DNA of 6,023 nucleotides from Zoogloeaceae bacterium. Its GTDB lineage: Bacteria > Pseudomonadota > Gammaproteobacteria > Burkholderiales > Rhodocyclaceae. The notes under the pieces are model-generated. The model was not told the origin of the DNA. It did no database searches and worked only from the letters and a program-made list of their open reading frames with translations. Below, in pieces: positions 1-4,991 of this stretch (position 1 is the stretch's first letter; every line of letters starts with the position of its first letter). A program made the position numbers and the translations under genes. The stretch is from positions 1 to 6,023 of the forward strand of contig JAIRLE010000199.1 of NCBI GenBank assembly GCA_031259605.1, written 5' to 3'.

Positions 1-80
1 AAAGCGCTTCAAGCCCTTCAGACCTCGCTCCCAATCCCCCAGAAAACCCGGAAAACCAGTCACAAGACCCAAATGCCCCA

Positions 81-92
81 AAACACCCACAG
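81..92 (-). promoter_or_regulatory. boxC-like conserved leader element
   Basis: The minus strand reads CTGTGGGTGTTT about 15 bases past boxA and is preceded by CCGATAA. Betaproteobacterial rrn leaders typically carry CCGATAAGTGTGGG followed by a T/G-rich stretch here, and the E. coli boxC region has CTGTGTGGGCAC. This supports reading the segment as an rRNA leader. Confidence 0.7.
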
Positions 93-106
93 TTATCGGT
101 CGCCTA

Positions 107-120
107 TTTGTTAAAGAACA
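107..120 (-). promoter_or_regulatory. boxA antitermination site of the rRNA operon
   Basis: The minus strand reads TGTTCTTTAACAAA, one base off the rrn boxA core TGCTCTTTAACA. In RNA it recruits NusB-NusE (S10) and the rest of the antitermination complex, which keeps RNA polymerase from stopping early on untranslated rRNA. The TAA at 113-111 is also the stop codon of tsaD. Confidence 0.85.
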
Positions 121-1241
121 AAATCGCTGCCGTGTTGGAGCAGCGAAGAAGTAAGATTATGGCGAGACTTCCCTGCATTGTCAACAATTTCTGCGATGTT
201 TTTTTTGTCGCATGCTTTGTGCATCAAATCGCTGAGCGACCAACGGGGTTTGATGGCGAACAGGCCGGCGGGACGCGCGGCTTCCACGCCGGATTGCAGG
301 CGCAGGGCAGCGGCAAAGGCGATCATGGCGCCGTTGTCGGTGCAGAATTCCAGTGCCGGGTAATGCACACGGCAATGCCTTTCTTGCGCGGCGGCATCCA
401 GCGACTGACGCAATTGCCAGTTCGCGCCAACACCGCCCGCCACCACCAGACGCCGCATACCGGCATGTCGTAACGCGGCGAAGGATTTTTGCGTCAGCGT
501 CTTGACCACGGCATCCTGGAAGGCGCGGGCAATATCGGCCTTGAAACACGCGTCCGCCATCTCTCCCTGTTTGCGCACCCGCGTCGATACCGCCGTCTTG
601 AGGCCGGCAAAGCTAAAATTGAAATCCCCAGAATTCAGCATGGGGCAAGGCAGATCGAACAAACCCGGACGTCCCGACCTTGCCAGTTGGGAAAGCGCCG
701 GACCGCCGGGGTAAGGCAGGCCGAGGAGCTTGGCGATTTTGTCGAAGGCTTCGCCCGCGGCATCGTCTTGCGTTTCGCCCAGGAGTTCGTAGCGGCCAAC
801 CCCTGTCACCGTCATCAACTGCGTATGCCCGCCAGATACCAGCAAAGCGACGAAGGGAAATTCCGGCGCGTCGGCGGCCAGCAAGGGCGAAAGCAGATGG
901 CCTTCCAGATGATGCACGGGCAGCACGGGCTTGTTCAGGCTGACGGCGAGTCCTTCGGCGAAAGCCGCGCCCACCAGCAACGCCCCCGCCAATCCCGGCC
1001 CCTGGGTGTAGGCGACGACATCGATGTCCCGCGCAACGCGCCCGGCCCGGCGCAAAACTTTGCGCAGCAAGGAGACGATGCGACGGATGTGGTCGCGCGA
1101 AGCCAGTTCCGGCACGACGCCGCCATATTCGGCGTGGAGCGCAATCTGACTGTGCAGCACATGCGCCAGCAGACCCTTGTCCGTATCGTACATGGCCAAG
1201 CCGGTTTCGTCGCAAGAAGATTCGATACCCAGAATCCGCAT
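111..1241 (-). CDS. tsaD: tRNA N6-adenosine threonylcarbamoyltransferase TsaD, with C-terminal extension
   Basis: TsaD (Kae1/Qri7/YgjD family) transfers the threonylcarbamoyl group from TC-AMP to A37 of ANN-decoding tRNAs in the cytoplasm, working with TsaB and TsaE. The 376-residue product opens with the family start MRILGIESSCDETG. Visible motifs are the metal-binding HHLEGH (H111, H115), SGGHT (136-140), GEAFDK (163-168), FSFAGLKT (209-216), VVAGGVGANWQLR (266-278) and TDNGAMIA with the third metal ligand D302. The ATG at 1241 is set by the family N-terminus; the upstream GGAA is a weak, closely spaced Shine-Dalgarno. It starts 10 bases after the transporter stop, so it is probably the last gene of that operon. 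The family normally ends near RWSLSDL (333-339, about 337 residues in E. coli). Here 37 further residues follow, encoded across an rRNA promoter and leader, and the TAA stop lies in boxA. Function is very confident; a role for the tail is not implied. Confidence 0.96.
   Translation of the reverse strand: MRILGIESSCDETGLAMYDTDKGLLAHVLHSQIALHAEYGGVVPELASRDHIRRIVSLLRKVLRRAGRVARDIDVVAYTQGPGLAGALLVGAAFAEGLAVSLNKPVLPVHHLEGHLLSPLLAADAPEFPFVALLVSGGHTQLMTVTGVGRYELLGETQDDAAGEAFDKIAKLLGLPYPGGPALSQLARSGRPGLFDLPCPMLNSGDFNFSFAGLKTAVSTRVRKQGEMADACFKADIARAFQDAVVKTLTQKSFAALRHAGMRRLVVAGGVGANWQLRQSLDAAAQERHCRVHYPALEFCTDNGAMIAFAAALRLQSGVEAARPAGLFAIKPRWSLSDLMHKACDKKNIAEIVDNAGKSRHNLTSSLLQHGSDFVL
125..145 (-). promoter_or_regulatory. 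boxB-like hairpin of the rrn leader
   Basis: CGCTGC (125-130) and GCAGCG (140-145) form a perfect 6-bp stem with a 9-base loop, 4 bases upstream of boxA in the transcribed direction. This matches the boxB-boxA order of bacterial rrn leaders. It also lies within the tsaD reading frame. Confidence 0.7.
156..206 (-). promoter_or_regulatory. Strong sigma-70 promoter of the rRNA operon, inside tsaD
   Basis: On the minus strand a perfect -35 TTGACA (179-184) is separated by exactly 17 bp from a 5-of-6 -10 CATAAT (156-161). Upstream, AAATT (186-190) and a run of eight A (199-206) occupy the place of an UP element, which binds the RNA polymerase alpha subunits at rrn promoters. Transcription should start near 148-150, giving a leader that begins just before the boxB-like hairpin. 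The whole promoter lies within codons of the tsaD tail. The boxB/boxA leader directly downstream identifies it as an rrn promoter. Growth-rate control is likely by family knowledge, not shown. Confidence 0.85.
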
Positions 1242-1251
1242 GTTTCCGGCA

Positions 1252-2607
1252 TCAGGAGTCAGGATTCGTCAGGCGATACACGAACACCAGCACAATCGCC
1301 AGAATGGTGACGTAGCGCAATACCCACCGCCAAATCTGGAAATGCGCGGCAGGCAAGGGGATTTCATCCCGCACGTTCTCCCGCGACATGATCCAGCCCA
1401 CGAACAAGGCGACGGCAAGGCCGGAGAGCGGCATGAGAATGCGGCTGGTCAGGTAATCCAGCTGGTCGAAGAGATTAAGGCCGAAAAGTTTCCAGCCGCT
1501 CCAGTCGTTCAGGGAAAGGCAGACCGCCGCGCCCAGCAGCCACACGGCAAACCCCGTGCCCCAGGCGGCGATGGCGCGACGCACGCCCAGACGCTCCGTC
1601 ATCCAGGCGACAAACGGTTCCACCAGCGAGATAGCCGAAGTCCAGGCAGCGAACAGCACCAGCAGGAAAAAAAACGTGCCGACCGCTTGTCCGCCAGGCA
1701 TATGCGCAAATACCAACGGCAGTGTCTGGAAAACCAGGCCGGGACCGGACGCCGCTTCCAGCCCATGCGCGAAGGTGAGCGAAAAAATCGCCAGTCCCGC
1801 CAGCAATCCCACCAGCGTATCCGCCAGCGCAATCCAGAAACTGTTGTGCGCGATGCTGGATTGTTTGTCCAGGTAGGAGCCATACGCCATGACCGCACCC
1901 ATGCCCAGACTCAGGGAAAAGAAGGCGTGCCCCATCGCGGAAAGCACTACCTGCCCCGTCAGCAGTTCCGGTTTGAAATCGAACATGAAGTGCCAAGCGG
2001 CACGCATGTTGCCAACCATGCCGCCCCACAAAACCAGAAACAGCAAAATGGCGAACAATGCGGGCATCAACAGCAAACTGGCGCGCTCGATGCCGGAAAG
2101 CACGCCGCGCGCCACTACGCCCACCGTCAGCGCGAGAAACATCGTATGCCATAGAATCAGCCGCAACGGGTCTGCCAGCAAGTCGCCAAATCCCTGCGCC
2201 GCCGCTTCTGGCGTCACGGTTTTTACGCCGGAGACGATCTGGCGCATGTAGTCGATAACCCAGCCCGCCACCACGCTGTAATAGGAAAGGATCAGCAAAG
2301 CGCCCAACACGCCGACCCAGCCCAGTACGCCCCACCAAGGCGAAGCGCCGTTTTCTTCCGCCACCTTGAGCATGGCGGAAACCGGATTGCCTCGTCCACG
2401 CCGCCCGATGAGAATTTCCGCCATCAACAGCGGCAAGCCCACCAGCGCCACGCACAAGAGATAAACCAGCACGAAGGCGCTGCCGCCGTGTGTGCCGGTC
2501 ATGTAAGGAAAGCGCCAGATATTGCCCAGCCCGACAGCGGAGCCAACCGTCACCAGAATGAAGGCCCAACGGCTCGACCAGACGGAACGCGGCGCGGCGG
2601 CGGACAT
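1252..2607 (-). CDS. Sodium-dependent transporter, NSS (SLC6/LeuT-type) family
   Basis: This is a Na+-coupled inner-membrane symporter of the neurotransmitter:sodium symporter family. Characterised bacterial members (LeuT, MhsT, TnaT) import amino acids; the substrate here cannot be read from sequence. The 451-residue product shows the TM1 signature VGSAVGLGNIWRFPY (21-35) with the unwound Na+/substrate segment, and a LeuT-like TM6 segment FFSLSLGMGAVMAYGSYL (229-246). TM8 carries AWTSAISLVEP (321-331), where T323 and S324 match the Na2-site Thr-Ser pair of LeuT. Hydrophobic segments and length suit the 11-helix bacterial subgroup rather than the 12-helix LeuT form. The start at 2607 is chosen because it begins just before the family N-terminus and has AAGGA 8 bases upstream. 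The frame stays open for 49 codons further up, but those arginine-rich codons lie inside ppiD and match nothing in the family. It is separated from ppiD by 4 bases and from tsaD by 10. Confidence 0.93.
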   Translation of the reverse strand: MSAAAPRSVWSSRWAFILVTVGSAVGLGNIWRFPYMTGTHGGSAFVLVYLLCVALVGLPLLMAEILIGRRGRGNPVSAMLKVAEENGASPWWGVLGWVGVLGALLILSYYSVVAGWVIDYMRQIVSGVKTVTPEAAAQGFGDLLADPLRLILWHTMFLALTVGVVARGVLSGIERASLLLMPALFAILLFLVLWGGMVGNMRAAWHFMFDFKPELLTGQVVLSAMGHAFFSLSLGMGAVMAYGSYLDKQSSIAHNSFWIALADTLVGLLAGLAIFSLTFAHGLEAASGPGLVFQTLPLVFAHMPGGQAVGTFFFLLVLFAAWTSAISLVEPFVAWMTERLGVRRAIAAWGTGFAVWLLGAAVCLSLNDWSGWKLFGLNLFDQLDYLTSRILMPLSGLAVALFVGWIMSRENVRDEIPLPAAHFQIWRWVLRYVTILAIVLVFVYRLTNPDS

Positions 2608-2611
2608 GACA

Positions 2612-4513
2612 TCAGTCCTTGCCGCCTTCTTCTTGCAGCTTCTTCTCGTTGATTTCCACCGCGTAACGCTGGCGCAAAGCCGCCAGATAGGCGTTCGTCT
2701 GCGTCTGCGCGTTGATACGGGTAAGCTGCTGCCGTGTCTCTGCCAGGACATCATCCTGCACTTCGCCCGCCGTTACGCGATTGATTTTATACAGCGCATA
2801 CCCCGTGCCGGGCAATTCCACGCCGGTGTAGACCGGTGGCTTTTGTTCGCCGGGCGCGCGAAAGATGGCGTTGATGGATAGAGGATGCAGTTTGCCGGGA
2901 TCCTCGCGGGAAATGGATTGCGGCTTGCCCCACTTCAGGTTCAGCCGGGCATTCAGGGATTTGGCGGACGTGTTCGCTCCGGCTTTTTCCAGTTCTGCCA
3001 GATTCGCCTTCCCGCGTTCTGCCGCCAGCGCCTGCGCTTTTTCCTGTCGCAGGAAGGTCTGGATGTCCCGCTGCGCATCCGCAAAAGGCACCAGGGCGGC
3101 AGGCCGGTGTTCCAACAGACGCGCGGACGCCATGACGCCCGGCATGGCTTCCACTGCCTTGGCGTTACGCCCATTTTTGAGCACTTCATCATCAAACATC
3201 GCACTACGCAGGCTTGCGCTTTGCAAGACATCGTCTCCTGCCTTCGGATCAACCTCACGCGTCAGCCAGCCGGATTGCCGCACCACAAGACCGAATGCAT
3301 CGGCGGCAGGTTTGAGGCTGTCGAATTGCTCATAGATCAGATTGGCAAACTTTTCGGCGCTTTCGGCAAAGCGCCGCGCCGCGCCTTCGCGCTTCAATTC
3401 CGCCTCCACGTCTGCGCGCGCATCGGCAAAAGAACGGTACTGTCCCGGCTGAATGCCGGTCAGGCGGATGATATGAAAGCCGAACTCGCTTTCCACCACA
3501 CCGGAAATTTCGCCGTCTTTCAGGGCAAACGCCGCATCGGCAAAAGGCTCCACCATGCCCGCGCGCTCAAAAAATCCCAGATCGCCGCCCTGTTGCGCGG
3601 AACCCGTATCCGTCGATTTGCTTTTGGCCAGCTCGGCAAAACGTTCCGGATTCTGCTTCACTTCCGCCAGCAACGCCTCGGCGTCGGCCTTGCCGGGAAC
3701 CAGGATATGACTGGCGCGCCGTTTTTCCACACGCAGGGCGAACTGCTCCTTATGCGCGTCATACCAGGCACGCACCGTCTTTTCATCTAGCCGGTTCTTG
3801 TCTTCCAGTTCCTTTTGCGAAAGCGCCAGATATTCGACCCGAATCTGCTCCGGCAGGGTAAATCGAGGCGCGTTGGCGTCATAGAATTGACGCGCTTCCG
3901 CCTCCGTAACCACCACCTGCCCCAACAGGCTTTGCCAAGTCATCAGGCTTTCTTCCACCACGCGCGTTTCCTTCTGCAGGGCGGCAATCCGCCGCGCCAC
4001 GGTCTGCGGCGCAAAAGCTCCGCCTTGTACCGCCCCCAGCAAGGTTTGCTGCAACATGTTTTCCTGGAGCCGCGCCTCGAATTCCTGCACACTCATGTTG
4101 TTCATTGACAGCAGGGAACTATATCGATCCTGGGAAAACGCGCCGTTTTCCTGGAATTCCGGCGCGTTGAGGATTGTCTCGCGCATGAGTCCCCGCACAT
4201 CCAGACGCAGGCGTTTGGCCTCCAACAGCAAAATCCGCCGCATCACCATGTCTTCCAGCAAGGCCGCGCGCAGTTCCGGCGTATTGAGCGCCGCCACATC
4301 CGCACCGGGCATCTGTTGACGCCATTGATCCTGCTGCTCGCGCAACGCCTCCCGAAACTCGATGGTGGTAATCCGCGTCTTGCCTATCGTGGCGAGCGTC
4401 GTATCGCCGCCCCCCTGGAAATAGGCGTCCAGCCCCCAGACCGCAAAAGGCACGGTAATGAACAGCAGGAAAATCTGGACAAGGCGTTTGTTGTTGCGAA
4501 TGGCGTCGAACAT
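2612..4513 (-). CDS. ppiD: PpiD-type periplasmic folding chaperone with parvulin domain, membrane-anchored
   Basis: PpiD is a single-span inner-membrane protein that faces the periplasm, associates with the SecYEG translocon and acts as a chaperone for emerging polypeptides. Numbered from the ATG at 4513, the 633-residue product has a short cytoplasmic start (MFDAIRNNKR), one membrane anchor at about 11-28, and a SurA-like N-terminal chaperone region. One parvulin domain follows at about 263-353, running from RRASHILV to FGFHIIRL. A long, charged C-terminal region ends in KKLQEEGGKD. Length matches E. coli PpiD (about 620 residues). Isomerase activity is uncertain, since the E. coli parvulin domain is reported inactive. 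The start is ambiguous: a GTG at 4525 would add four residues (MFPA). I prefer the ATG because family members begin MFD/MFE followed by IRN; neither start has a strong Shine-Dalgarno. It is the first gene of the ppiD-transporter-tsaD unit. I see no convincing promoter just upstream. Confidence 0.92.
   Translation of the reverse strand: MFDAIRNNKRLVQIFLLFITVPFAVWGLDAYFQGGGDTTLATIGKTRITTIEFREALREQQDQWRQQMPGADVAALNTPELRAALLEDMVMRRILLLEAKRLRLDVRGLMRETILNAPEFQENGAFSQDRYSSLLSMNNMSVQEFEARLQENMLQQTLLGAVQGGAFAPQTVARRIAALQKETRVVEESLMTWQSLLGQVVVTEAEARQFYDANAPRFTLPEQIRVEYLALSQKELEDKNRLDEKTVRAWYDAHKEQFALRVEKRRASHILVPGKADAEALLAEVKQNPERFAELAKSKSTDTGSAQQGGDLGFFERAGMVEPFADAAFALKDGEISGVVESEFGFHIIRLTGIQPGQYRSFADARADVEAELKREGAARRFAESAEKFANLIYEQFDSLKPAADAFGLVVRQSGWLTREVDPKAGDDVLQSASLRSAMFDDEVLKNGRNAKAVEAMPGVMASARLLEHRPAALVPFADAQRDIQTFLRQEKAQALAAERGKANLAELEKAGANTSAKSLNARLNLKWGKPQSISREDPGKLHPLSINAIFRAPGEQKPPVYTGVELPGTGYALYKINRVTAGEVQDDVLAETRQQLTRINAQTQTNAYLAALRQRYAVEINEKKLQEEGGKD
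2616..2620 (-). promoter_or_regulatory. Ribosome binding site of the transporter gene, inside the end of ppiD
   Basis: On the minus strand AAGGA lies 8 bases before the ATG at 2607, in the last codons of ppiD (the GGKD end). It decides the start of the transporter. Together with the 4-base gap to the ppiD stop, it suggests translational coupling of the two genes. Confidence 0.7.
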
Positions 4514-4693
4514 GGCAGGAAACACAAAGAAAAATGGACAAAATCCCGTGCGCCTGAAAACGCGCGGACACGAAAACCGGTGGATGGTATCAGATTAAAA
4601 CCCCTTGCGGACACTCTCGCGAGCGGCAAGGTGGGATTACTCGCCAGTCACATGATTTGTCGACAGCCGACACGGTTCAGGGATGATCCGCCG

Positions 4694-4745
4694 CCCCTCT
4701 CCCGGCGCTAAAGCGCCACCCTCTCCCGCAAAAGCGGGAGAGGGG
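4694..4745. repeat. Palindromic intergenic repeat with alternative hairpins
   Basis: A perfect 11-bp stem with an AAAA loop is formed by CCCTCTCCCGC (4719-4729) and GCGGGAGAGGG (4734-4744). A second upstream copy, CCCCTCTCCCG (4694-4704), is also perfectly complementary to 4735-4745, so two mutually exclusive large stems are possible. Between the two copies lies a small hairpin, GGCGCT-AA-AGCGCC (4704-4717). The CCCTCTCCC...GGGAGAGGG layout resembles REP-like intergenic palindromes that are widespread in proteobacterial genomes. Copy number elsewhere cannot be judged from this window. Confidence 0.75.
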
Positions 4746-4765
4746 AAAACGGGCATTCATGCGAT

Positions 4766-4808
4766 TGCCCTGCCTTCTCCCCCTCGTTTGCAGATGGCGG
4801 CAGGGGCA
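4766..4808. repeat. Weak GC-rich hairpin next to the palindromic repeat
   Basis: TGCCCTGCC (4766-4774) is complementary to GGCAGGGGCA (4799-4808) with a single bulged G and a 24-base loop. It lies 20 bases past the strong palindrome and may be a decayed second unit of the same repeat. The long loop makes a functional RNA structure doubtful. Confidence 0.35.
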
Positions 4809-4907
4809 GCCACAAGGGCAGCAACTGCCGCACAACATTTTCCAGGGGCGGTCATGGAGGCGTTCCTACAGGAATCGTGAATAGGTTCTTATTTGGCGAC
4901 TGGTGAG

Positions 4908-4947
4908 CAAAAGTAGAAGACGAGCGGCAGCACTCCGCTCGCTTTTG
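4908..4947 (-). terminator. Probable terminator of the DUF58 transcript
   Basis: A perfect 7-bp stem (CGAGCGG at 4921-4927, CCGCTCG at 4935-4941) with a 7-base loop lies 51 bases past the DUF58 stop. On the minus strand it is followed by TCTTCTACTTTTG, a pyrimidine-rich but interrupted tail. Outer arms CAAAAG (4908-4913) and CTTTTG (4942-4947) are also perfectly complementary and could extend the structure around a bulge. This is plausible for intrinsic termination, though the U-tract is imperfect. Confidence 0.5.
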
Positions 4948-4962
4948 ACGCAGCAGTGCCGC

Positions 4963-4990
4963 CCGCCAGGACATGCTGTCCGCCAGGACA
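4963..4990. repeat. 11-bp direct repeat with 17-bp period
   Basis: CCGCCAGGACA occurs at 4963-4973 and again at 4980-4990, immediately after the DUF58 stop. The GGACA of the first copy and TGTCC at 4976-4980 also form a 5-bp inverted repeat. Only two copies are present; significance is unknown. Confidence 0.5.
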
Positions 4991-4991
4991 C

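Larger units (their letters stand above)
1..149 (-). ncRNA. 5' leader of an rRNA operon (precursor), 3' part outside the window
   Basis: This is the predicted transcribed leader from the promoter's start site to the left edge. It carries the boxB-like hairpin, boxA and boxC-like element, then about 80 bases of strikingly G/T-rich sequence on the minus strand. The 16S start (AGAGTTTGATC) is not present, so mature 16S should begin beyond the left edge. No protein gene is seen between 1 and 110. The identification rests on motif order and similarity to known leaders; the rRNA itself is not visible. Confidence 0.75.
4637..4910. repeat. Possible small palindromic element framed by imperfect inverted repeats
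   Basis: TTACTCGCCAGTC (4637-4649) and GACTGGTGAGCAA (4898-4910) are inverted repeats matching at 11 of 13 positions. They enclose the 248 bases that contain the palindromic repeat. This could be a decayed MITE-like element, but no target-site duplication is evident, and the match is short enough to occur by chance. Confidence 0.25.
4514..4991. other. Non-coding gap between the DUF58 gene and ppiD
   Basis: This 478-base stretch has no credible gene. An open frame at 4683-4880 on the plus strand reads through the palindromic repeat and resembles low-complexity repeat translation (APPSPAKAGEG). From right to left the gap holds an 11-bp direct repeat, a terminator-like hairpin, a weak GC hairpin and a strong palindromic element. 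The ~140 bases before ppiD should carry its promoter. The best minus-strand -10 candidate is TGATACCAT at about 4585-4593, but no matching -35 is seen, so I do not call it. No tRNA cloverleaf is visible. Confidence 0.7.

Noticed and set aside
489..1310. Plus-strand open frame of 273 codons opposite tsaD.
   Set aside because: The minus strand carries all TsaD motifs; this frame is their complement and resembles no family I know.
1668..1675. Run of eight A (T on the coding strand) in the transporter gene as a possible frameshift.
   Set aside because: The frame continues intact through it as G-T-F-F-F-L-L with normal membrane-helix sequence on both sides.
1177..2154. Long plus-strand open frame of 325 codons opposite the transporter and the start of tsaD.
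   Set aside because: It is the antisense shadow of well-recognised genes in GC-rich DNA, with composition dominated by R, Q, H, G and P and no family resemblance.
2608..2754. Upstream in-frame extension of the transporter gene (49 more codons).
   Set aside because: It lies wholly inside ppiD, is arginine-rich and unlike the NSS family, while the ATG at 2607 has a well-placed AAGGA and gives the family N-terminus.
2885..3790. Plus-strand open frame of 301 codons opposite ppiD.
   Set aside because: It is a shadow frame of ppiD; the minus-strand frame has clear SurA-like and parvulin domain sequence.
4585..4593. TGATACCAT as an extended -10 for ppiD on the minus strand.
   Set aside because: It matches only 4 of 6 in the hexamer and no -35 lies at 16-18 bp, so it is too weak to call.
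4541..4690. Possible tRNA genes upstream of ppiD, where some betaproteobacteria carry tRNA-Val and tRNA-Asp.
   Set aside because: No T-loop GTTCRANNC with matching arms or CCA end is visible on either strand.
4683..4880. 65-codon plus-strand frame in the gap.
   Set aside because: It begins in and is largely made of the palindromic repeat, has no ribosome binding site and no family resemblance.
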